DNA of 23,110 bases. Source: CAYFKJ01 sp964401845. GTDB lineage: Bacteria > Pseudomonadota > Alphaproteobacteria > UBA2966. The position numbers and the translations under genes are program-made. The stretch spans positions 1 to 23,110 of the forward strand of contig CAYOAD010000040.1 of NCBI GenBank assembly GCA_964401845.1, written 5' to 3'. This document shows positions 7,408 through 13,439 of this stretch, piece after piece (position 1 is the first letter of the stretch; each line of letters begins with the position of its first letter). The notes beneath the pieces are model-generated. The model was given only the letters and a program-made list of their open reading frames with translations. It was not told where the DNA came from and ran no database searches.

Positions 7408-9702
7408 TCAGGCGCTGCGCTCCGCCCGCTCAAGCATGCGATTGGCGAGCCAGATGCTCACCCCCGCCAATATCATGCCGGCGGGCAGGTCGATGACGTA
7501 ATGCCAGCGCGTCACGACGGCCTCAATCAGGATCCAGAGGAAAGCGATGGCGTAGAGCGGCCGGATGGCGATGCGGTGGGCGAAGGCGTACCAGACGAAC
7601 ACCCAGGCCGCCCCGGCGTGCAGCGACGGCATGGCGGCGAGGCCGGCGTTGAAGTAGCTGGTGCCCCAGGTGTCGAGCCAAGCCGGCCCGTTCGCGGTGA
7701 GCTGGTTGTAAGCCTCCCACATGCCTTCCTGCGAGTTGGTGGCAATGCGGTTGGGGCCGTAACCGTAGAGAAACGGCCCGACGGCAGGCGCGATGAGGTA
7801 GCTGAGCGCACCCAGCGACTGGTTGATCAGCGTCGCCAGGTAAACCCGGCGGAAACCGCGCCGGTCAGCCACCAGATGATAGGTGAACGAGACGAAGAAC
7901 ATGCCGACGAAAACGCCGATGTACCACCAGTCGACATTGGGCAGCACGGCGGCCAGACCCTCCCGCACCGTACGCATAGCTCCGATCAACGGCTGCACCA
8001 TCAGGTCCGTCCGCTGGTAGAACTCGTCGAAACGTGCGGGGTTGATCAACGGCACCCACATCTTGATATGGAAATGCAGCCACATGATGCCGGTGAAGAC
8101 ACCGACATAGAGCGCGCTCCAACCCAGTTCCCGGCTGAGCGAGGGGATGTCGGCGCCCTGGTGGCGGCGAACCACCAGCGGAATGGCGAACCAAAGCGCG
8201 GCCAGCGCCACCGGCACGGCGTAGCGGATCCCGAGGTAGATGCGGATGCGCTCGTCCGGCACCACGAACGGCGTGCCCAAATAGGCCGCGAAGCCGTCGA
8301 GGAATTCGCGGATCAGGTGGAAGCGGTCGTAGGCGCCGAAATAGGCCGGATATGTCTTCGGCACGCGAATGACCTTGGTGGCCAGGACGGAGTCAGGCCT
8401 GGCGATACCGATTTCCGCGAGTTCCGCCGCGGCAAGCCGCCCCATCGCCTCGTCGTCCAGCTGCCACAAGTCGTCGCCTTCGTCGCAGAAATACTCCAGA
8501 CCAATCCAGATCTTCTCCGGATCGGCCACCATGTATGGGCTCCAGTTGTTGAATATCTGCAACCGTCCCACTTTGACGCCCGGCTCCTGGATGTAAATCC
8601 AATTGTCGGGCACCCGTTCGGCCAGGTCCGCCCCGGTCGCCCCACCGCCCAACTCGATGCGGTCCAGCAGGACGCCGACCGTGACGAAATCCCGGTAGAT
8701 CAAACCCTCCGCCACCTCGTGGACACCCGCCGGTCCCTTTGGTTCGAAGCCGGCGATCAGGTCTCGAACGGCCATGGTCGAAAAGACGTAATCCGCCTCG
8801 ATGCGGGCGCCGTTGGCCAGCCGCACGGCCGTTACCCTTCCGCCCCGGTGCTCCAATCCAGCGACACGGCTGCCGAAGCGAACCTCGGCGCCCTTTTCGG
8901 TGACCATCTCGGTCACCCGGCGCCACATGTGCCCCGGTCCATGTTTTGGATAAAGAAATTGCTCTATTAGACTGGTTTCAATGGATTTTTGCTCAATTGA
9001 AGATTTTCGCCAAAGGGCGCTTACAGCGTGCTTTACGAGACCCGTAAGCGACAGTCCCTTGATGCGCTGGGCGCCCCATTCGGCCGATATCTCGCCGCAC
9101 GGCACGCCCCAGACCTTTTCCGTATAGTCGCGGAAAAATGTCGCGTAGAGCTCCCTTCCGAAGCGGTTGACGACGAAATCCTCAAGCGTGTTTTCAGGCC
9201 GGATCGGCAGCAGACGCGCCTTGAGGAAGCTGAAACCGATGCGCAGCGTCGCGACCAAGCCCAGGTTGCTTAGAGTCGTAAGGTTGAGGCTCAAGGGGTA
9301 GTCGAAGAACTTGCCGCGAAAAAGAATGCGCGAAACCCGCTGGCGGACCAGCATGACGTCGTCGACCGCGTCGGGATCGGGCCCGTCCGCCGGCAGTTCC
9401 ACCCAGCGTCGTTTGTTCTGGTAGGTGATCTCGATGCCGCCGTCCTTCGAACCCTGCAGAGGCAGAATATTGCGCCACCAGCGCATCACCCGGTCGGATT
9501 TTGAAAAGAACCGGTGGCCACCGATATCCATGCGGTTGCCCTCGAATTCGACGGTCCGAGATATGCCGCCAACGTCGTCCCCGGCTTCCAGCACGACGGG
9601 CCGGATATCCGTGCGTTCCAGAAGCTCCCAGGCCGCCGTCAGACCGGCGGGCCCGGCGCCGATAATGACGGCAATTCGTTGATTACCCTCTTGTTCGCTC
9701 AT
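7408..9702 (-). CDS. Fusion: FAD-dependent oxidoreductase plus PAP2/Aur1-like phosphatase
   Basis: A 764-residue protein made of two unrelated parts. Residues 1-471 resemble UDP-galactopyranose-mutase/protoporphyrinogen-oxidase-like flavoproteins: dinucleotide-binding GAGPAG (15-20), VVLEAGDDVGGISRT (36-50), DIGGHRFFSK and KVWGVPCGEISAEWGAQRIK. The usual C-terminal FAD motif of this family (GRNGMHRYNNQDHSM type, after the EFLDGF region) is absent. From residue 472 the sequence becomes a polytopic membrane protein with about six to seven helices and PAP2_3 motifs: MPSLHAG with His695 and RWHYVIDLPAG with His734/Asp738, as in inositol-phosphorylceramide-synthase-like enzymes. The join lies near base 8289. 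The gtrA stop is only 4 bp upstream, so the two genes form an operon. The fusion may be real or an assembly or deletion product; the reading frame is intact across it. Confidence 0.8.
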   Translation of the reverse strand: MSEQEGNQRIAVIIGAGPAGLTAAWELLERTDIRPVVLEAGDDVGGISRTVEFEGNRMDIGGHRFFSKSDRVMRWWRNILPLQGSKDGGIEITYQNKRRWVELPADGPDPDAVDDVMLVRQRVSRILFRGKFFDYPLSLNLTTLSNLGLVATLRIGFSFLKARLLPIRPENTLEDFVVNRFGRELYATFFRDYTEKVWGVPCGEISAEWGAQRIKGLSLTGLVKHAVSALWRKSSIEQKSIETSLIEQFLYPKHGPGHMWRRVTEMVTEKGAEVRFGSRVAGLEHRGGRVTAVRLANGARIEADYVFSTMAVRDLIAGFEPKGPAGVHEVAEGLIYRDFVTVGVLLDRIELGGGATGADLAERVPDNWIYIQEPGVKVGRLQIFNNWSPYMVADPEKIWIGLEYFCDEGDDLWQLDDEAMGRLAAAELAEIGIARPDSVLATKVIRVPKTYPAYFGAYDRFHLIREFLDGFAAYLGTPFVVPDERIRIYLGIRYAVPVALAALWFAIPLVVRRHQGADIPSLSRELGWSALYVGVFTGIMWLHFHIKMWVPLINPARFDEFYQRTDLMVQPLIGAMRTVREGLAAVLPNVDWWYIGVFVGMFFVSFTYHLVADRRGFRRVYLATLINQSLGALSYLIAPAVGPFLYGYGPNRIATNSQEGMWEAYNQLTANGPAWLDTWGTSYFNAGLAAMPSLHAGAAWVFVWYAFAHRIAIRPLYAIAFLWILIEAVVTRWHYVIDLPAGMILAGVSIWLANRMLERAERSA

Positions 9703-9706
9703 CGCA

Positions 9707-10144
9707 TTACCGGAACAACAGGTATTTGCGAACGAGGAAATTGAAGGCGAAGCTGGCCGCCGCGGCGAAAACCTTCGAGAACGTATAGTGAAATCCGATG
9801 CCGGACGTAAACAACCACAATACCCCTTCGTTCACGCCCAATCCGCCAACCCCGATCATGACGAATATGATGAATTCGGCCCGGGCGTCGCTGAGACGTC
9901 GATTGGCGAACACCCAGACGATGCCGCCGATATAAACGACGACCGCGCCCAGAATAAAGCCGGCAACGTTGGAAACAAGGTAGGGAATGCCGAACAGCTC
10001 CGTCAAACCCACCAGCGTGCCGAAATCCGCCGCCAAGGCTACCAGGCTAACGATGAAGTAACGGACGAATTCGCCGCCCAGTCCAGCCGGCTTTCCGTTC
10101 TTGATGATCGTCAGGATGTCCGGCAAATCCGCGGTCCGATTCAT
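9707..10144 (-). CDS. GtrA family membrane protein
   Basis: A protein of about 145 residues with four predicted membrane helices of the GtrA family (PF04138), whose members are linked to transfer of lipid-linked sugars in cell-surface polysaccharide synthesis. Typical features are GGEFVRYFIVSLVALAADF in helix 1, a central helix pair and the ending ASFAFNFLVRKYLLFR. The ATG at 10144 was chosen; the frame continues to a TTG at 10216, but the extra residues are poor in hydrophobic content and neither start has a clear ribosome-binding site. It lies 4 bp upstream of the oxidoreductase-PAP2 gene, which supports a shared role in a prenyl- or sugar-lipid pathway. The exact substrate is unknown. Confidence 0.82.
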   Translation of the reverse strand: MNRTADLPDILTIIKNGKPAGLGGEFVRYFIVSLVALAADFGTLVGLTELFGIPYLVSNVAGFILGAVVVYIGGIVWVFANRRLSDARAEFIIFVMIGVGGLGVNEGVLWLFTSGIGFHYTFSKVFAAAASFAFNFLVRKYLLFR

Positions 10145-10363
10145 TGACGTTAAGGTGTCGGGAGCGCCGTAATCGATCCCGGTGAGGACTTTGGACCAAC
10201 GCGGTGGCGGCTTCAAGCGAAGGCCAAAAAATCCCTATTCATCATACTATTAAAAGGTTTTTGCAAAAATTCTCTTAAGCCTCTTGTGTGCCGTCGGGGG
10301 CATCCCATATAGGACCTATGAGCCCGCGTCATGGGACGTGGGGGGCGAACAAGGAAGAAGACG

Positions 10364-10630
10364 ATGTCGGCTCAATCAGCGTCGTATTATCCCAAAATCA
10401 AGCGTGGATTATCCACCAAGCAGGTCATCGCGGCCTGGATCATGGGTGGCGGTATCTGGTTGCTTGGAATGGCCGGATTGCTGGTCGTTCCGCTCTACAC
10501 CACCGACCTCAACGCCAAAACCACGGTTTCTGCCGACTACTACAGTCACAGCGGCGCCTGGACGACCGTCCAGCACCCCTCCGGCAAGTATTCCGTCGTC
10601 GTTCGCGGCCTTGTTCCGGCAAACTGCTAA
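10364..10630 (+). CDS. Small single-helix membrane protein, unknown function
   Basis: An 88-residue protein with a short basic N-terminal region, one membrane segment at about residues 20-44 (VIAAWIMGGGIWLLGMAGLL) and a polar C-terminal part ending GLVPANC. I do not recognise a family. The start at 10364 is supported by AAGGAAG about 7 bases upstream; the frame also has an ATG at 10331 giving eleven more basic residues. The roughly 220 bp upstream, shared with the divergent gtrA gene, contains an AT-rich stretch (about 10240-10280) suitable for promoters, but no boxes could be assigned. A 6-bp-stem hairpin follows at 10646-10660. Confidence 0.6.
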   Translation: MSAQSASYYPKIKRGLSTKQVIAAWIMGGGIWLLGMAGLLVVPLYTTDLNAKTTVSADYYSHSGAWTTVQHPSGKYSVVVRGLVPANC

Positions 10631-10645
10631 TCAATCACACCGTCC

Positions 10646-10660
10646 GAGGCGCTGCGCCTC
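10646..10660. terminator. Weak hairpin between convergent small genes
   Basis: GAGGCG (10646-10651) and CGCCTC (10655-10660) form a perfect 6-bp GC-rich stem with a 3-base loop. TTGTAG follows instead of a T tract. Its position between two convergent stop codons suggests a terminator, but the structure is not a strong one. Confidence 0.3.
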
Positions 10661-10682
10661 TTGTAGACGAGCCCGTTCCAAC

Positions 10683-10969
10683 CTAATCTTCCCGTGGCGC
10701 AATCAAATAGGCCGGGATCGCCAGTCCGGCCGGCCAAAAGAGAATAAAGCTCAGGANNNNNNNNNNNNNNNNNNNNNNNNNNNNNNNNNNNNNNNNNNNN
10801 NNNNNNNNNNNNNNNNNNNNNNNNNNNNNNNNNNNNNNNNNNNNNNNNNNNNNNNNATCAAATAGGCCGGGATCGCCAGTCCGGCCGGCCAAAAGAGAAT
10901 AAAGCTCAGGATCATGACGCCGATCCAGGCTCCCTTCCCGTGTTCATCCAGTTTGTCGACGAAATCCAT
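10683..10969 (-). CDS. Small inner-membrane protein, DUF2852-like, split by the scaffold gap
   Basis: As scaffolded, the gene is broken by 100 N plus a duplicated 55-bp flank. Removing these 155 bp gives one continuous 43-residue frame from ATG 10969 to the TAG at 10683-10685, reading MDFVDKLDEHGKGAWIG, then a hydrophobic stretch, ending AYLIAPRED. The GAWIGVMILSFILFWPAGLA helix resembles the FWPxGLA region of DUF2852 proteins of alphaproteobacteria; this family link is tentative. GAGGA lies 5 bases before the start. A perfect 19-bp palindrome at 10979-10997, matching one at the tetR start, suggests control by the neighbouring TetR protein. The 287-bp span is not a multiple of three, but the collapsed 132 bp is. 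Confidence 0.6.
10702..10756. repeat. 55-bp sequence duplicated on both sides of the N run (left copy)
   Basis: These 55 bases recur exactly at 10857-10911. Each copy touches the N run directly, and a 55-bp exact overlap is what a k=55 assembly graph leaves at contig ends. It is read as an assembly duplicate, not a biological repeat. Confidence 0.85.
10757..10856. other. Scaffold gap of 100 N, probably of zero or negative true length
   Basis: The run is exactly 100 N, the conventional placeholder for a gap of unknown size. The identical 55-bp flanks and the restored small open frame after collapsing indicate that the two contigs overlap. Confidence 0.85.
10857..10911. repeat. 55-bp sequence duplicated on both sides of the N run (right copy)
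   Basis: Exact second copy of 10702-10756, starting at the first base after the N run. The sequence continues from here into the 5' part of the small membrane protein gene. Confidence 0.85.
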
Positions 10970-10978
10970 CGGATCCTC

Positions 10979-10997
10979 ATGTAAATGTTATTTACAT
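10979..10997. promoter_or_regulatory. Predicted TetR operator upstream of the small membrane protein gene
   Basis: ATGTAAATGTTATTTACAT is a perfect palindrome with 8-bp arms around GTT. It ends 10 bp before the start codon at 10969 and matches the palindrome over the tetR start at 15 of 19 positions, sharing ATGTAA-N7-TTACAT. Autoregulation of tetR and control of this gene by the same protein are inferred. Confidence 0.65.
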
Positions 10998-11056
10998 TAA
11001 CCAAAATGGGGAGACTGTTGGCGGGAGTCAAGAGGCCGGATAAGAAAAATCGACGA

Positions 11057-11695
11057 TTATTTATCGCCGCCGAGGCCCAGACCGTCGAGATAGATCAGAA
11101 TGTTGGCTTCCAGCAGTTCCTCGGGCTTCATCGGCACCCGGCGCCGGGCGGCATCACCCCGGCCGAACAGGGATGCGATACCGTGCGACATGGCCCAGAC
11201 GTGCAATGCCATCATCAGTGACGGCGGCCGTTTGTTTTCCGGCAACGGCGCGATCAGCGCCTCGCAAGCCTGGCGCAGAACCCCGAAGGCGCGTTCCGTC
11301 GCCTGGGTCAGTTCGCGACTGGTGTCCGGCGGCAACCGGGCTTCGAACATGGCGGCGAAATAGGCCGGCTCCTTTCGGGCAAAGGCCAGATAGGCCTGCC
11401 CGACGTTCTTGAAGGCGGACAACGCGTCGGGTTTGCCCCCGTTCCAGCCATCGGACAAGCGGTCGGCGAACTTGTCGAAGCCGCGCCGGGCGATATCCGC
11501 CATCAGGGCGTCGCGGTCGCGGAAATGGCGGTAGGGCGCGGCCGGGCTGACGCCCACGGCACGCGTCACCTCGGCGAAGCTGAACCCCGCCGGGCCGTAC
11601 TCGGCAATCAGGTCGAGGGCCGCCTGAATCAACGCCTCCGCCAGATTGCCGTGGTGATAGCCCCGCTTCTCGCGGTCGCGTTTCGATCTGCTCAT
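11057..11695 (-). CDS. TetR/AcrR family transcriptional regulator with WHG-type C-terminal domain
   Basis: A 212-residue one-component DNA-binding regulator. The N-terminal helix-turn-helix is readable as FSFAEVTRAVGVSPAAPYRHF (about residues 38-58), preceded by RGYHHGNLAEALIQAALDLI. The C-terminal half, with VWAMSHGIASLFGRGD, resembles the WHG ligand-binding domain (PF13305). The ligand is unknown. The ATG at 11695 has no Shine-Dalgarno sequence and lies inside a 19-bp palindrome, so the transcript may be leaderless and the protein probably represses itself. A matching palindrome precedes the small membrane protein gene downstream on the same strand, its likely target. Confidence 0.88.
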   Translation of the reverse strand: MSRSKRDREKRGYHHGNLAEALIQAALDLIAEYGPAGFSFAEVTRAVGVSPAAPYRHFRDRDALMADIARRGFDKFADRLSDGWNGGKPDALSAFKNVGQAYLAFARKEPAYFAAMFEARLPPDTSRELTQATERAFGVLRQACEALIAPLPENKRPPSLMMALHVWAMSHGIASLFGRGDAARRRVPMKPEELLEANILIYLDGLGLGGDK

Positions 11696-11712
11696 GTAAA
11701 CGGTTATTACAT
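11694..11712. promoter_or_regulatory. Predicted TetR operator overlapping the tetR start codon
   Basis: ATGTAAACGGTTATTACAT has inverted 6-bp ends (ATGTAA/TTACAT) with a 7-base centre, the same geometry and 15 of 19 bases as the site at 10979-10997. It covers the first bases of the tetR start codon and the sequence just upstream, where a bound repressor would block expression. Confidence 0.6.
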
Positions 11713-11753
11713 CATCGGGCGGCGGTGCGCACCCTTAAGTTGGTTCACTAGAG

Positions 11754-11777
11754 CGGTTTCCGTTTCAACGGAAACGC
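11754..11777. repeat. Palindromic intergenic element (GTTTCCGTT/AACGGAAAC)
   Basis: A perfect 9-bp stem (11756-11764 with 11767-11775) has a 2-base loop and sits within CTAGAGCGGTTTCCG. Similar AGAGCGGTTTCCGTTTC-type elements are scattered between genes in many alphaproteobacteria. No T tract follows on either strand. Confidence 0.55.
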
Positions 11778-11821
11778 CTCGTCGAATAATTCCAGGCAAC
11801 ACAATGCTGTCACGGCCCTCA

Positions 11822-11846
11822 GTGTTTCAATCAAAGCTTGAAACAC
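11822..11846 (-). terminator. Hairpin directly after the hydro-lyase operon
   Basis: GTGTTTCAA (11822-11830) and TTGAAACAC (11838-11846) form a perfect 9-bp stem with a 7-base loop, 1 bp beyond the stop codon of the last operon gene. No T run follows on the minus strand, so it may stabilise the mRNA 3' end or be a dispersed palindrome rather than a classical terminator. Confidence 0.4.
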
Positions 11847-11847
11847 C

Positions 11848-12513
11848 TTAGATCACCTCATCGTCACGCGAGGTGGTCTCGCCGTAGCGCCCGAGCGCGG
11901 GTTTCTTGAGCCCGGCATAGAGGTCATCGAGGCGTTTGTTGATTTTCTCACCGGCCTCCTCGAACAGGCTGCGGCCCTGAAGATCGCTCTCGACCAGGAA
12001 CGGTCCGAAGTTTTCGACCTCCAACACCCACATGGCCTGGGCAATGCCCAATTCCTCCAACCAGTGCACGTCCTGCACGCGCTTGATGCCGCGGCCCAGC
12101 AAGGCGCCGGTGCCGTAGCCCACCGTGGTCAGGTAGACAGCGCCATTGGGGACGAAATGGTCGCGGTAATCCTCCGCCGACATGCCGCCCTTGCCGATAA
12201 TCACGCGGCAACCCGACATTTCGAACCAGCGCTTCATCCATTTGGAGAACCGGAAGCTGGCGGTACCGGTCACGGCGCCCACATCATATTCGCCGTCGTC
12301 GCGCCGGCTGGCGGCGGGCGAGCAGTGGAAATTGCAGTTGCCGATGGCAGCGAGATCAACGGGCGGCGTGAGACCTTCATCGATGAGGCGTTTGTAGAGG
12401 CCCTCCCGGCCCGTGTAGATCACGCCGTCGAGAAAAACGACGCTGCCGATCTCCAGTTCCGCCAACGCTTCCGGCGTGGCGGGCAGCTGCAGGCGAGCGG
12501 TTTTCAAGGTCAT
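11848..12513 (-). CDS. Class I fumarase / tartrate dehydratase-type hydro-lyase, beta subunit
   Basis: A 221-residue subunit corresponding to the C-terminal domain of class I fumarases (TtdB/FumA C-terminal type), the swivelling domain that closes over the Fe-S active site of the alpha subunit. Visible features are GSVVFLDGVIYTGRE near residues 23-37, NCNFHCSPAAS (59-69), GKGGMSAEDY (107-116) and the WVLEVENFGPFLVESD stretch. HCSPAA replaces the usual HCGP, and VTGTASFRFSKW stands where fumarases normally have a GPTTxxRM-like substrate loop, so the substrate may not be fumarate. The start overlaps the alpha-subunit stop by 4 bp. It is the last gene of the operon and is followed at once by a hairpin. 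Confidence 0.85.
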   Translation of the reverse strand: MTLKTARLQLPATPEALAELEIGSVVFLDGVIYTGREGLYKRLIDEGLTPPVDLAAIGNCNFHCSPAASRRDDGEYDVGAVTGTASFRFSKWMKRWFEMSGCRVIIGKGGMSAEDYRDHFVPNGAVYLTTVGYGTGALLGRGIKRVQDVHWLEELGIAQAMWVLEVENFGPFLVESDLQGRSLFEEAGEKINKRLDDLYAGLKKPALGRYGETTSRDDEVI

Positions 12514-13439
12514 TCGATGCCCTCCCGCCGCATGTAGTCGGTGAACCAGTGGGGTTCCGTGCGGTGCTCTACGGTACCGTCGGCATGCAGCCGGACGACG
12601 GCGCGACGCGACGACAGGCAGAAACTGTGAACACTGACGGGCATGCCGCCGGTATGGGTACAGCCAACCTCGACGTGGCAGTCCACCACCATGGAACGCC
12701 CGACGAAGCCCATCGGCCCCATGCCTATGTTGTTGCCGAGCTCCTTTAGTTCCTCCTCCAGTTTGGCCACCTCGGGATCGGGATTGGCCTCGCCGACGGT
12801 GCGCAGGCAGGCTGCCTGCTTACCCAGCGTCATGCAGACATCCTTGCTGCCGCCGATGCCGACGCCGACGATGGCGGGCTGGCAGGCCAGGCCCCGGCGG
12901 CCGAACTGCACCATGACGTCGAGGAAGAAGCGCTTGATGCCGTCGATGCCGTCGCCGGGAAACAGCATGCGGTAGTCGGAGCCAAAGAGGCCGCCCTTGT
13001 GCACCGACGTGATGTCGATCCAGTCGGCGTCGGGCTCGAAGGAATAATCGATTTCCGGTGCGCCGATGCCGACGTTGTCGTTGGTGTCGGCCCGGCTCAG
13101 CGGGTGGACGCGGTTAGGCCTGAGCGGCACCTCGTGTGTCGCCCGCGAGGTTGCGCGGCGCAGCGCGCGCTCCAGGGCGATGAAACCGCCCTCGATGTGG
13201 GCTTCGTTACCGACCTTGACGAAGTAGCGCGGCAGGCCGGTATCGGCGCACATGGGCCGGCGGTCGCTTTCGGCCGCCTCCCAGTTTTCCACCATGGACT
13301 GCAGCACGAAGCGGCTGAGTTCGTCCTCTTCCTCGGCCATCATGCCCTTGATGCCGTCGCGGAAATCGTCGGGAATATCGATGGCGGCGCGGCGCATGAT
13401 CTCCAGCCCGGCGGTTTCGATGAGGGGTTCGTCGATCAT
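12510..13439 (-). CDS. Class I fumarase / tartrate dehydratase-type hydro-lyase, alpha subunit
   Basis: A 309-residue catalytic subunit of a two-subunit, [4Fe-4S]-dependent class I hydro-lyase (fumarate hydratase or L-tartrate dehydratase family), which reversibly hydrates a dicarboxylic acid. Likely cluster ligands are Cys64 in PMCADTGLPRYF, Cys186 in ACQPAIVGVGIGGSKD and Cys274 in VHSFCLSSRRA. The family motifs RPNRVHP, DTNDNVG and GSKDVCMTLGKQA are also present. Such enzymes are usually oxygen-sensitive. The start overlaps the flavoprotein stop and its own stop overlaps the beta-subunit start, each by 4 bp. The linkage to an SDH/fumarate-reductase-like complex makes fumarate the first substrate guess; tartrate, mesaconate or another C4/C5 diacid cannot be excluded. 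Confidence 0.88.
   Translation of the reverse strand: MIDEPLIETAGLEIMRRAAIDIPDDFRDGIKGMMAEEEDELSRFVLQSMVENWEAAESDRRPMCADTGLPRYFVKVGNEAHIEGGFIALERALRRATSRATHEVPLRPNRVHPLSRADTNDNVGIGAPEIDYSFEPDADWIDITSVHKGGLFGSDYRMLFPGDGIDGIKRFFLDVMVQFGRRGLACQPAIVGVGIGGSKDVCMTLGKQAACLRTVGEANPDPEVAKLEEELKELGNNIGMGPMGFVGRSMVVDCHVEVGCTHTGGMPVSVHSFCLSSRRAVVRLHADGTVEHRTEPHWFTDYMRREGIE

Noticed and set aside
7501..8970. A 489-codon open frame on the plus strand, opposite the oxidoreductase-PAP2 gene
   Set aside because: Its protein is low-complexity, rich in His, Arg, Asp and Gly without any domain, as expected for the antisense of a GC-rich gene. The minus-strand frame carries clear motifs.
10757..10856. The N run as a true insertion, or the flanks as a mobile-element target duplication
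   Set aside because: The 55-bp flanks abut the N run exactly and collapsing them restores a reading frame. Target duplications of 55 bp are not usual.
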